Assembly: GCA_046583095.1 (NCBI GenBank) | Contig: JAYGDB010000143.1 | Location: 6,608 to 70,607 of the forward strand | Reading direction: 5' to 3' | Source: JAJDAN01 sp046583095 | Lineage (GTDB): Bacteria; Myxococcota_A; UBA9160; UBA4427 | DNA length: 64,000 nucleotides | Part shown: positions 7,905 through 16,352 of the stretch, in pieces | How positions within the stretch are numbered: the first letter of the stretch is position 1 | Layout of the letters: every line of letters starts with the position of its first letter | Position numbers and translations under genes: made by a program | Notes under the pieces: generated by a model | Told to the model about the DNA's origin: nothing | Databases searched by the model: none | What the model saw: only the letters and a program-made list of their open reading frames with translations

Positions 7905-9335
7905 TCAGGTGGGCGTGCGGATCACGAGTAGTCGCACCTCGCTCATGTCTTCCATCGCGAAGCGGATCCCTTCCCGGCCCAGGCCGCTCTCCTTCACGCC
8001 GCCGTACGGCATGTGATCCACCCGCCACGAGGGCACGTCCCCGATCACGACCCCACCGACGTCCAGCACGTCCCACGCGCGTTGCATCTTGTAGAGGTCG
8101 CGCGTGAAGATGCCCGCCTGCAGGCCGAACACCGAATCGTTCACCCGCTCCAACGCCTCGTCGAAGGACGAGAAGCGCGACAGAACGGCGACCGGGCCGA
8201 AGGCTTCGTCGCAAACGACGGACTCGCTCGACGGAACGTCCTCGAGCAGGGTCGCCTCGAGCATCGTGCCTTCCCGCTTGCCCCCACACAGGAGCTTTCC
8301 ACCGTTCGCGATGGCCGACTCAACCCAGCCGTGCAAACGCTCGGCCTCGTCCAGAGAGATCATCGGGCCGATGAAGGTCTCCTCGTCGCGGGGGTCGCCC
8401 ATCTTCAGGTCCCTCGTCTTCGCGACGAGCTTTTCTCGCAGCGCCTCGTAGACCGTCTCGTGGGCGATGATCCGCTGCACGCCGATACAGCTCTGCCCAC
8501 TCTGGTAGAACGCCCCGAAGACGATCCGCTCGACGGCATCGTCGAGATCGGCGTCTTCGTCGACGACCACCGCGGCATTCCCACCCAATTCCAGCACAAC
8601 GGGCTTCTTTCCGGCCCGAGCCTTCAGGCTCCAGCCCACCTCAGGGGACCCTGTGAACGACAGCAACTTCAGCCGGTCGTCTTCGGTGAAGAGCCGAGCG
8701 CCGTCACGCCGGCACGGCAGCACCGAGAATGCGCCCTCGGGCAGATCGGTCTCCGCCAGCACCTCGCCGATCATCAGGGCGCCGATCGGCGTCATGCTGG
8801 CGGGCTTCAAGACGAAGGGGCAACCGATCGCAAGAGCGGGCGCCACTTTGTGGGCCGCCAGGTTCAGTGGAAAATTGAACGGCGCGATAAACGAGCACGG
8901 ACCGATCGGCACACGCTTCCACATCCCCGAGTAGCCGCGAGCACGCGGGCTGATGTCGAGCGGCATCACCTCGCCGGTAATTCGCACAGATTCCTCGGCC
9001 GCAACACGGAACGTGTCGATCAGCCGACCGACCTCGCCCCGGCTATCACGGATCGGCTTCCCGGCCTCGATGCAGAGCGCATCGGCCAGCTCATCGGCTC
9101 GTTCGGTGAAGCGATCCACGCAGTGCATCAGCACGGACTGACGCTCGTAGGCGGCCAACCGGGCCATCGGCTCGGTCGCACGGACGGCGGCGGCAATCGC
9201 GCGGTCGATGGCATCCTCGTCTGCGAGTGCGACCCGCGTCGCCACGTCTCCGCTGTACTTGTCCACGACCTCGAGATCCTGGTTCGGCGCCTCGGGCCGG
9301 TTCGCCAGGTAGTAGGGATACGAATCTCGCAGCAT
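7905..9335 (-). CDS. NAD(P)-dependent aldehyde dehydrogenase
   Basis: A full-length (476 aa) member of the ALDH superfamily that oxidises an aldehyde to the acid. Visible active-site features are Lys177 in FVLKPAS, Glu249 in LELGGN and the nucleophile Cys283 in SGQSCIGVQRI, with the EAFGPVA cofactor-domain motif near the C-terminus. It resembles the lactaldehyde, sulfoacetaldehyde or GapN-like branch, but the substrate is not determinable. I chose the ATG at 9335 because AGGAAGG precedes it at a good distance. It is the first gene of the ALDH-greB-chaC-ABC run, divergent from the small membrane protein gene across an 80-bp gap. Confidence 0.9.
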   Translation of the reverse strand: MLRDSYPYYLANRPEAPNQDLEVVDKYSGDVATRVALADEDAIDRAIAAAVRATEPMARLAAYERQSVLMHCVDRFTERADELADALCIEAGKPIRDSRGEVGRLIDTFRVAAEESVRITGEVMPLDISPRARGYSGMWKRVPIGPCSFIAPFNFPLNLAAHKVAPALAIGCPFVLKPASMTPIGALMIGEVLAETDLPEGAFSVLPCRRDGARLFTEDDRLKLLSFTGSPEVGWSLKARAGKKPVVLELGGNAAVVVDEDADLDDAVERIVFGAFYQSGQSCIGVQRIIAHETVYEALREKLVAKTRDLKMGDPRDEETFIGPMISLDEAERLHGWVESAIANGGKLLCGGKREGTMLEATLLEDVPSSESVVCDEAFGPVAVLSRFSSFDEALERVNDSVFGLQAGIFTRDLYKMQRAWDVLDVGGVVIGDVPSWRVDHMPYGGVKESGLGREGIRFAMEDMSEVRLLVIRTPT

Positions 9336-9402
9336 GGACCTTCCTCGATCGGGCACGGCGCGTCCCTCCTCGACCAATCCTAGCCGCACCGGAGGCCGCT
9401 GC

Positions 9403-9408
9403 TATGCT
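9403..9408 (+). promoter_or_regulatory. Putative -10 element of a leaderless gene
   Basis: TATGCT ends 6 nt before the GTG at 9415 without a Shine-Dalgarno. It matches the arrangement before the genes at 1239 and 30567. Confidence 0.4.
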
Positions 9409-9414
9409 CGGGGC

Positions 9415-9717
9415 GTGTCGGATGACTCGAAACGATCCACCGACGAGTACGAAGACGAAGGCGACCACCCGGTCGAGACTCCCTTCGATCATCCGCTCTT
9501 CCTGCCCGTGATCCTCACCGGCTTGTGCCTGTATTTCTTCTACGACGGCTTCATCAACCAGGATCCAGAAATGCTCCAGCACCTCGCCTTCAACCGCGGT
9601 GGCTGTGGGGTCCTGTTCTTGGCGGCGATGTGGTTCGGTTACAAGGCCTGGAAGGAGATGCGCGGAAACGCGTCCACCGACGCTCCCTCCTCGGACGACG
9701 ATCGCCCGATCGGCTAG
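9415..9717 (+). CDS. Small membrane protein of unknown function
   Basis: A 100-residue protein with an acidic N-terminus (SDDSKRSTDEYEDEGDH), two predicted membrane helices (about residues 28-45 and 63-78) and a hydrophilic Ser/Asp-rich tail. I do not recognise the family. The GTG start at 9415 was chosen because it directly follows the TATGCT element; the longer upstream frame is antisense to the aldehyde dehydrogenase promoter region and looks unlike protein. It is divergent from the aldehyde dehydrogenase gene. Confidence 0.7.
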   Translation: MSDDSKRSTDEYEDEGDHPVETPFDHPLFLPVILTGLCLYFFYDGFINQDPEMLQHLAFNRGGCGVLFLAAMWFGYKAWKEMRGNASTDAPSSDDDRPIG

Positions 9718-9833
9718 CAAGAGACCGGCAAGTCCGGCGGCTGGGCCAGTCTCTCCCCGGTGACGTCGCGAAAGCTGCGTGCGCAGAACGGCACTGTGAG
9801 CGACCTCACGCGGAATAGTTGCCGTTCCACCAC
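9714..9833 (-). CDS. Possible small ORF in the gap before the kinase gene
   Basis: A minus-strand frame of 39 codons starting at tandem GTGs (9833, 9830) has a natural residue mix (TVPFCARSFRDVTGERLAQ) and ends with TAG overlapping the stop of the convergent membrane protein gene. Further open codons extend upstream, antisense to the kinase start. No ribosome-binding site or family is recognised; it may be a chance ORF or the tail of a decayed gene. Confidence 0.22.
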   Translation of the reverse strand: MVERQLFRVRSLTVPFCARSFRDVTGERLAQPPDLPVSC

Positions 9834-9847
9834 AGTCTCGGGCGCGT

Positions 9848-11356
9848 TTGCCGATAAGCACGAAGGCCATGCAGCATCGAGACGTCCCCGCGTCGCCGCT
9901 GGACACCCAGTCGATGATGATCCCCAGCGTCAGACTGGGGGAGGACGCTGCACCCGGAACCCGTTCGACGGCAGGCCTCCCACCCGAGCTCGCGCTTCCC
10001 GAACAGGAGCCAGCCGCTCGGGGACAGCGCAACGCCGAGATCGGCGACATCCTCGAAGCCCGCTATCGCTACCGCCTCGTACAGCGTCTCGGCCACGGCG
10101 GCTTCGGCTCCGTCTTTCTCGCGGATTCTCTCGACGTGCGAGATCCAGACCAGGGCCCGCCGCCGCAGGTCGCCATCAAGGTCATCGGCTCGACCGGAAA
10201 CCAGCACGCGCGCAGCTCTCTCAAGCGCGAACTCGCCGCGCTGTTGGCGATCGAGCACGACCGCATCCCCACGCTCTACGACTGGGCGCTCGACGGCGAG
10301 CGGGCCTTCGTAGCGCTGCAGTACTTCCCAGCCGGCAGCCTCGCCGACGCGCGCCCGTTCATCGGTCGCTTTGACGAGGCCCAGACATGGCGGCTGATCA
10401 CCGATCTCCTGTCGGCCCTCAGCGCCGCTCACCGGGCCTCGGTCCTCCACCTCGACGTGAAGCCGTCGAACGTGCTGCTGGATGGCAACGGGGGCTTCGT
10501 CCTGACGGACTTCGGTGTCTCCCACTCATCCCGAATGTCGAAGGGCCTGCTGCAGCAGGGACGGATCGCAGTCGGACTCGGCACTCATGGCTACCGCGCG
10601 CCCGAGCAAGATAGTTGCACGATCCAGAACTTCGATCTGCGTACCGACCTGTGGGGCGTCGGCGCGACCGCCTGGTCCCTCTACACGGGCATTGACCTCA
10701 ACAAGCGCCAGGATGTCCTGCGCCGCAAGGCGCCGGGGAACGTCTTCGGTCTGCAGGGCCTCTCGGACGTGGCCCTCCGCTGCCCGCCGCCGCTCGAAGA
10801 GGTGATCATGGATCTCCTTCACATCGATCCCGGCATGCGGCCCGGCGGCGCCTCCGAGGTGCTCACCCAGATCAAGGCAATCGCCTCGGGCTTCGGCCTC
10901 GACTCCCGCACGCTGGTGAACGCCCACCGCTCGAACATCCACCCGGACGACATCCGCCGGGTGATCGACTCCCTGGTCGATCCGCTGTGGGCATCGGTCT
11001 GCCGCGGGCCCGGTTTCGATCGCTTCTTCGTGCGCTTCGAAGATGGCGAGGTGCTCTCCGACCCGACCGACCACGCCTACCACACGCTGCTGCTCCTCTC
11101 CGGGCGCGTGCGCGTGGAGCGCCAGAATCGGCTGCTCGACATCGAGACCCGCGAGGGCAACCTGCTCGGAACCCTCTCGACCCTGACCGGCGCTCCCCGA
11201 AGCGTGACCTTGCGCGCAGAAGGCACCGTCTGGGCCTGCTTGTTCAACGAAGCCGAGCTCGAGCAACTCGTCACCTGCAATCCGTCGATCGCGGTACGCC
11301 TGATCCGCAACATGGCCGGCCGAATCGTCGACGGGCCGGTTCGACACTCCGGCTAG
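9848..11356 (+). CDS. Serine/threonine protein kinase with C-terminal cNMP-binding-like domain
   Basis: A Hanks-type kinase (about residues 70-360) joined to a cyclic-nucleotide-binding-fold domain (about 385-495). The kinase is complete: glycine loop GHGGFG (82-87), Lys111 in VAIKVI, Glu128, the catalytic loop HLDVKPSN (Asp203), DFG (Asp221) and the YRAPEQ segment. The tail has the beta-roll pattern LLLLSGRVRVERQ, EGNLLGTLSTLTG, RSVTLRAEGTVWACLF but not a perfect phosphate-binding cassette. No membrane helix is seen, so it is probably cytosolic. Translation may begin at the ATG at 9848 or at 9869, where GAAGG is better placed. A low-molecular-weight tyrosine phosphatase gene follows after 63 bp and may oppose it. 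Confidence 0.88.
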   Translation: MPISTKAMQHRDVPASPLDTQSMMIPSVRLGEDAAPGTRSTAGLPPELALPEQEPAARGQRNAEIGDILEARYRYRLVQRLGHGGFGSVFLADSLDVRDPDQGPPPQVAIKVIGSTGNQHARSSLKRELAALLAIEHDRIPTLYDWALDGERAFVALQYFPAGSLADARPFIGRFDEAQTWRLITDLLSALSAAHRASVLHLDVKPSNVLLDGNGGFVLTDFGVSHSSRMSKGLLQQGRIAVGLGTHGYRAPEQDSCTIQNFDLRTDLWGVGATAWSLYTGIDLNKRQDVLRRKAPGNVFGLQGLSDVALRCPPPLEEVIMDLLHIDPGMRPGGASEVLTQIKAIASGFGLDSRTLVNAHRSNIHPDDIRRVIDSLVDPLWASVCRGPGFDRFFVRFEDGEVLSDPTDHAYHTLLLLSGRVRVERQNRLLDIETREGNLLGTLSTLTGAPRSVTLRAEGTVWACLFNEAELEQLVTCNPSIAVRLIRNMAGRIVDGPVRHSG

Positions 11357-11419
11357 GCGCCGGAAGCCCAGCTCGGGGCGTTGCCGCGGGCGGACCGGAG
11401 CGGTATCCCCTTCGGTCGG

Positions 11420-11899
11420 ATGATCCGTATCTGTTTCGTCTGCCTGGGCAACATCTGCCGTTCCCCGACTGCCGAGGGCGCGATGAGGAAACTGCTCGTC
11501 GATTCCGCGCTGGCAGACCGTATCGAGGTCGACAGCGCCGGAACCGCTGCCTACCACGCCGGCGAGCCTGCGGACGAGCGAAGCGCGGCCACGGCCCTCG
11601 AGCACGGTGTCCGCCTGACGAGCATCGCCCGGCAATTCACCGTCGACGACTTCGATGACTTCGACTACGTGATCGCGCTGGACCGGGAGAACCAGCAGAC
11701 CCTTCGTACCCGCGCCCCGGGGCCCGACAGCGCCGCCAAGATCACGCTCCTGCGGAGCTACGATCCAGATCGCGGCGACGAAGACGACGTCCCCGACCCC
11801 TACTACGGTGGACCACGCGGCTTCGACCGCGTCTTCGAGATCTGCGAGAGTGGCTGTGCGGGCCTGCTCGCGCACATCCGCGCCGAGCACGATCTCTAG
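11420..11899 (+). CDS. Low-molecular-weight protein tyrosine phosphatase
   Basis: A 159-residue phosphatase with the signature loop CLGNICRSP near the N-terminus (catalytic Cys8, Arg14) and the general-acid Asp in DVPDPYYGG. The start at 11420 puts the P-loop at the usual position; the longer frame upstream is not family-like. It sits between the Ser/Thr kinase and an SDR gene on the same strand, 11 bp ahead of the SDR start. Targets are unknown. Confidence 0.93.
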   Translation: MIRICFVCLGNICRSPTAEGAMRKLLVDSALADRIEVDSAGTAAYHAGEPADERSAATALEHGVRLTSIARQFTVDDFDDFDYVIALDRENQQTLRTRAPGPDSAAKITLLRSYDPDRGDEDDVPDPYYGGPRGFDRVFEICESGCAGLLAHIRAEHDL

Positions 11900-11910
11900 A
11901 GGAGAACCCG

Positions 11911-12696
11911 ATGATCCTGGACCGCTTCCGGATGGATGGGAAAGTGGCGATCGTGACCGGTGCTGGACGCGGCATCGGCGAGGGCTGTGCGCTGGCCCTG
12001 GCAGAGATGGGCGCCCGGGTCGTGTGCGCGGCCCGAACCCCGGAGCAGATCGAGGCGGTTGCCGAAAAGGCGAGCGCTTTCGGGGCTCGCGCGCTCGCCG
12101 TCCCCTGCGATGTCAGCGATCGCGCCCAGCTGGAGGCAGTGGTCTCCAAGGCGATCAGCGAGTTCGGCCGCATCGACGTGCTGGTGAACAATGCCGGCGG
12201 CTCGCCGCCGAAGGAGGCCCTGAAGACGAGCGAAGCCATGTTCGACCAGGCCTTTCACTTCAACGTCACCACCGCGTTCCTGATGTCGCGCTTCGCCGTC
12301 CCGCACATGCTCGAGAACGGCGGTGGGGCCATCGTGAACATCTCCTCGGCTGCCGGGCGCCTGGTGCAACCCGGCTTCGCCGCCTACGGGACCGCCAAGG
12401 CCGCCCTGTCGGCACTCACGCGCCTCCTCGGTAGCGAGTTCGCACCGAAGGTGCGCGTGAACGCGATCGCGGTCGGCTCGGTGCTTACCTCCGCGCTGGC
12501 CCCCTTCCTGGACGAGGAGACGCGAGGTGCGATGGAGAAACTCACCCCGATGAAGCGACTCGGCGAGGTCGAGGACATCGCCTTGATGGCCCTGTACCTG
12601 GCGTCTCCAGCCTCATCCTGGGTAACGGGCAAGATCTTCGAGGTGGATGGCGGAACCGAGTCCACGAATTGGCCGTTCGAGTTTCCGCCGGTCTAA
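11911..12696 (+). CDS. Short-chain dehydrogenase/reductase (SDR)
   Basis: A classical SDR (261 aa) with the nucleotide-binding motif TGAGRGIG (16-23), NNAGG (93-97) and the catalytic Ser145/Tyr159/Lys163 set in SSAAGRLVQPGFAAYGTAK. The Arg following the first beta strand (AART) suggests NADP use but does not prove it. A strong GAGGAG ribosome-binding site precedes the ATG. Related enzymes include hydroxysteroid and 3-oxoacyl reductases; the substrate is not known. Confidence 0.92.
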   Translation: MILDRFRMDGKVAIVTGAGRGIGEGCALALAEMGARVVCAARTPEQIEAVAEKASAFGARALAVPCDVSDRAQLEAVVSKAISEFGRIDVLVNNAGGSPPKEALKTSEAMFDQAFHFNVTTAFLMSRFAVPHMLENGGGAIVNISSAAGRLVQPGFAAYGTAKAALSALTRLLGSEFAPKVRVNAIAVGSVLTSALAPFLDEETRGAMEKLTPMKRLGEVEDIALMALYLASPASSWVTGKIFEVDGGTESTNWPFEFPPV

Positions 12697-12748
12697 GCAG
12701 CCGGCCGCCCGACTCCCACCGCGCGGCAACACCGGCGAGTACCGCTGT

Positions 12749-13837
12749 TCAGGGCCGCACCAGGTAGAACGCGTTGACGGGGTGGCCCAGATCCTGCTCG
12801 TCGAAGTGCCGGAAGCCGGCGGCCTCGACCATCTCGCCCAGCAGGCCTGCGTGGAGACCCAGCGTGCCGAGGCCGGCACCTCCGGGCTCCGAGAGCGCCG
12901 ACGACATGCAGGTCATGACCGAAGTGCCGTACATCATCGCGGCCATCGGGTTGTTGGCAACATTCTCTTCGTAGCTTGCGTAGCACTTGATGTCGGCGAT
13001 CAGCCAGACACCGTCGGGCCGAATCGCCCGGCGAATTCGACCCACGACACCCGCCGGGTCGGTCATGTCGTGGAGACAGTCGAAGGTGGTGACGAAGTCG
13101 TAGCGGCCATCGTCGGGGATCGGCTCCTCGCGAGCGTCGTGGAAGGTCACGTTCGAGATCGTCGCCTCAGCGGCGTTGGCACGGCCGCGCTCGATGGCGC
13201 GCTGCGAGATTTCGTAGCCGTGGAACTCGCTATTGGGGAAGGCACGGGCCATCTCGATCATGGCCACGCCCGTGCCGCAGCCGACATCCGCCGCGACGAG
13301 GCCGGCGTCGAGTTTCTCGACGAGGCCCGGTACCCGGGGCAGTGCCATCGGGACGAGCAGCGCCCGGAACCAGGGCGCAAAGCCGCGCTCGACGCCCACC
13401 GCTCCCTCCGGGCCAAGGGCATCGTAGGGCAGCCCCAGTCCCGTCTGGAACGCCTCGGGCAGCTTCTCGGCGAGTTGCATCGTCTGCGGGAAGTGCGAGA
13501 AGAATCCCGCGCCGAAGGCCGGGTGCGATTCATTCGCGAGCACCGCCACGGCCTCCGCCGACAGGGCAAAGCGCCCGTCTCCCCGATGCTCGAGCACGGC
13601 GGCCGCACCCTGCTGGTGGAGCCACTCGCGTACCCAACGCTCCGACAAGCCTGTCTCCGCAGCGAGTTCGTGGCTGTCGAAGGAGTCGACTTCCGCCAGG
13701 GCGCGATACAAACCCAGACGATCGCCCAGGTAGATCATCGCGGACGTGACCGCGCCGGAGAACGCCCCGAAGACCGTCCGAGCAGTCTCACGCAGTTTGT
13801 CGCCGTCGAGTCCTTCTGCGGTCCTTTGATTCGCCAC
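12749..13837 (-). CDS. SAM-dependent methyltransferase with N-terminal winged-helix domain
   Basis: The C-terminal half is a class I methyltransferase (DVGCGTG at about residues 184-190, acidic GYEIS at strand 2, TTFDCLHDM at the motif II region). The N-terminal ~95 residues form a winged-helix-like module (LAAETGLSERWVREWLHQQ) as in Rv2258c-type proteins and O-methyltransferases. I chose the GTG at 13837, since AAGGAG lies 6 nt upstream; an adjacent GTG at 13840 is also possible. Length is 362 aa. The methyl acceptor is unknown. The gene is divergent from a zinc alcohol dehydrogenase gene. Confidence 0.87.
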   Translation of the reverse strand: MANQRTAEGLDGDKLRETARTVFGAFSGAVTSAMIYLGDRLGLYRALAEVDSFDSHELAAETGLSERWVREWLHQQGAAAVLEHRGDGRFALSAEAVAVLANESHPAFGAGFFSHFPQTMQLAEKLPEAFQTGLGLPYDALGPEGAVGVERGFAPWFRALLVPMALPRVPGLVEKLDAGLVAADVGCGTGVAMIEMARAFPNSEFHGYEISQRAIERGRANAAEATISNVTFHDAREEPIPDDGRYDFVTTFDCLHDMTDPAGVVGRIRRAIRPDGVWLIADIKCYASYEENVANNPMAAMMYGTSVMTCMSSALSEPGGAGLGTLGLHAGLLGEMVEAAGFRHFDEQDLGHPVNAFYLVRP

Positions 13838-13955
13838 CACGATCTCCTTCCAGGCGCGCCGGCCGACGGCGAATTTTGCGAACCCACTGGCTGCAGATGC
13901 GCGGCCGTCTCGCTTACAAGGCCCTAGACTACCCCGCCCCAACCGAGGAGTCGCC

Positions 13956-15056
13956 ATGCGCGCCGCCGTTCTGGAAACCGTGGGTCAACCCCTGGTCGTG
14001 ACAAACGACGTCGACATCGCCGAACCGGGCCCCGGACAGGTCCGGATCGCGGTATCGCACTGCGGCGTGTGCCACTCGGACCTGAGCATCGTGAACGGCA
14101 GCTTTCCCGTCGAACCGCCGGTGGTGCTCGGCCACGAGGCGACCGGGACCGTCGAGTCCGTGGGCGAAGGCGTCACGATGCTGGCTCCGGGCGACGCGGT
14201 CGTGCTGACACCCTGCCCTCCTTGCGGGCGCTGCTACGGCTGCATCCGGGGAGAACCCGGAACCTGCGTGAACACCGGCGCCCTGTTCGCCAACACACTG
14301 CTCGACGGAACCACGCCTCTGTCACGCAAGGGTGAGCCCGTGAAGCGCGGCCTCGGAGTTGCGGCCTTCGCGGAGTACGTCGTCACGTCGGAGACGGGTG
14401 CCGTCAAGATCTCGGAAGACGTCCCCCTCGACGTGGCATGCGTGATCGGATGCGCGGTCCAGACGGGCGTGGGCGCGGTGCTGAATACCGCGCAGGTCGA
14501 GACCGGGGCCACAGTTCTCGTCATGGGCCTCGGCGGCATCGGGATCTCGGTGGTCCAGGGCGCGCGGCTCGCAGGAGCCGCCCGCATCATCGTCTCGGAC
14601 CCGATCCTGGAACGTCGCGCGGTCGCCCAGCAGCTCGGTGCCACGGATCTGCTGGATCCGACCAGCGACGACGTGGTCACTGCGGCGCGCGATCTCACGG
14701 GCGGCGTGGGAGTCGACTACGCGTTCGAGTGCGCAGGCGTCGCGGCGCTCGTCAACGTCGGGGTCTTCGCGACTCGTTCCGGCGGCACGACGGTCTGCGT
14801 CGGAGCTCCGCCAATCGATCAGGCGATCACCCTCGCTCCCGCCGCGCTCTTCGGAGCCGGAGAGAAGAAGCTGCTCGGCTGCCTGCTCGGCAGTTCGAAC
14901 TCGCTCCTCGAGATCCCGCGACTCGTCTCCCTGTGGCAGACCGGGCAGCTCGATCTCGACGTCCTCATCAGCAACCGCCGCCCTCTCGAAGAGATCAACC
15001 ACGCCATGGAAGATCTCGAAGCGGGCCGGGGAGTCCGTACGGTTCTCACGCTCTAG
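13956..15056 (+). CDS. Zinc-dependent alcohol dehydrogenase (MDR superfamily)
   Basis: A 366-residue medium-chain dehydrogenase with the catalytic zinc ligands in CGVCHSD (Cys36, His40 region) and GHEATG, the four-Cys structural zinc lobe in TPCPPCGRCYGCIRGEPGTC, and the Rossmann motif GLGGIG. It belongs with the class III/aryl-alcohol dehydrogenase-like group. GAGGAG lies 6 nt before the ATG. A TAGACT hexamer about 25 nt upstream could be its -10. The substrate is unknown; the acyl-CoA genes in the window suggest alcohols from lipid or aromatic breakdown. Confidence 0.92.
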   Translation: MRAAVLETVGQPLVVTNDVDIAEPGPGQVRIAVSHCGVCHSDLSIVNGSFPVEPPVVLGHEATGTVESVGEGVTMLAPGDAVVLTPCPPCGRCYGCIRGEPGTCVNTGALFANTLLDGTTPLSRKGEPVKRGLGVAAFAEYVVTSETGAVKISEDVPLDVACVIGCAVQTGVGAVLNTAQVETGATVLVMGLGGIGISVVQGARLAGAARIIVSDPILERRAVAQQLGATDLLDPTSDDVVTAARDLTGGVGVDYAFECAGVAALVNVGVFATRSGGTTVCVGAPPIDQAITLAPAALFGAGEKKLLGCLLGSSNSLLEIPRLVSLWQTGQLDLDVLISNRRPLEEINHAMEDLEAGRGVRTVLTL

Positions 15057-15077
15057 CAAGGGTCGTGCGACAGACTC

Positions 15078-16280
15078 CTAGCCGGCGTCGAGGGCCTTCT
15101 CGATCTCTTCCGGTGTCAGGCCGGCTTCCGCGAGGACCTGCTTCGAGTCCTCACCCAAGCCGGGTGCGGGACGCCGGCTCCGAAGCTCGAATCCCGACAT
15201 CCGGAGCGGCGGCGCCACCGACAGGAACTCGCCGGCAGTGGGATGCTCGGTGGTCTGGACGACCCCGGCCTCCCGCACCTGGGGATCGGAGATGGCCTCG
15301 GCGAGGGTCTGCATCGGAGCACAGATGATCGTGTACCCCGCCAGGTGCCTCTCCCACTCCGCGAGGGTTCGCTCCGCGATCCGCGTCGCGAGTCGCGCGG
15401 TGAGCACCTCCGAGTTGCGGTAGCGCTCGATCGGGCCCTCGAACCGCTCGTCCTCGAGCAGTTCGTCGAGATCGAGGGCATGGCACAACTCGGGCCAGTA
15501 GCGACCCGACTCGATCATCACGAGGAAGAGCCAGCGCCCGTCCTTCGTCTGATAGTGATTCCAGAGCGGATTCCGCGGGCGCTCGCGATCGTGATTCGGC
15601 GGCGACTGCCCGGTTACGAGCGTGTTCGAAGCATCGTTGCCCTGGATGTAGAAGCCGATGTGCATCAGGTTGACGTCGATCACCTGCCCTTCCCCGGTCT
15701 GATCCCTCACGCGCAGCGCCGAGAGAATCCCCGTGACGAGAGCCAGGGCGGCCGCGTGATCCCCGACACCGGGTCGCAAGAAGGACGGGGGTACGCCTTT
15801 GTCACGCATCGTGTCCATGAAGCCGGTGCGAGCCCAGTAGGCCGTGTAGTCGAAGGCCGGCTGGTTGGCCTCGGGGCCGGCTGGACCATATCCGCTCATG
15901 CTGGCGAAGATCAGCGCGGATCGTTGCGCGCGCAGGCTCTCGGCGTCGATCCCGTACTTCTTCTGCCGATGCGGGAGCATGTTCGTCAGAACGACGTCGG
16001 CGCCATCGATGACGCGCATCAACGCATCTCGCGCCGCTTCCTTCGTGATGTCGAGAGCCAGCGACCGCTTGCCCCGGTTGTCCATCTGGAAGTGCGGCGC
16101 TTCGGAGAAGTCGCTCTTGTAACCCCCGGTGCGAGGCGTCGAGTAGCGGTAGACCTCACCCCGCGGCACCTCCACCTTCACGACGTCCGCTCCGAGATCG
16201 GCGAGCAGTGCCCCACCCGCCGGCGCGGCGACGAAGCTCGCGATCTCCACGACACGGATTCCGGCCAGAGGTGCAGTCAA
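15078..16280 (-). CDS. Family III CoA-transferase (CaiB/BaiF)
   Basis: A 400-residue class III CoA-transferase that would move CoA between carboxylic acids. The N-terminal signature LAGIRVVEIASFVAAPAGGALLADLGADVVKVE is intact and the catalytic Asp lies in PGVGDHAAAL (about residue 173). It lies downstream of xylB on the same strand with a 72-bp gap, and converges with the alcohol dehydrogenase gene. A second, unrelated-context CoA-transferase is at 57810. Substrates are unknown. Confidence 0.9.
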   Translation of the reverse strand: MTAPLAGIRVVEIASFVAAPAGGALLADLGADVVKVEVPRGEVYRYSTPRTGGYKSDFSEAPHFQMDNRGKRSLALDITKEAARDALMRVIDGADVVLTNMLPHRQKKYGIDAESLRAQRSALIFASMSGYGPAGPEANQPAFDYTAYWARTGFMDTMRDKGVPPSFLRPGVGDHAAALALVTGILSALRVRDQTGEGQVIDVNLMHIGFYIQGNDASNTLVTGQSPPNHDRERPRNPLWNHYQTKDGRWLFLVMIESGRYWPELCHALDLDELLEDERFEGPIERYRNSEVLTARLATRIAERTLAEWERHLAGYTIICAPMQTLAEAISDPQVREAGVVQTTEHPTAGEFLSVAPPLRMSGFELRSRRPAPGLGEDSKQVLAEAGLTPEEIEKALDAG

Positions 16281-16352
16281 GAGTCTTCTCCCAGGCGGAG
16301 GATGATCGCACGGACGACCGTAGGCGATGCGGCTCGCTCGAGCGAGGCGAGT

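Noticed and set aside
15057..15077. Terminator between the convergent alcohol dehydrogenase and CoA-transferase genes
   Set aside because: No stem-loop with a U-tract can be formed in this short gap.
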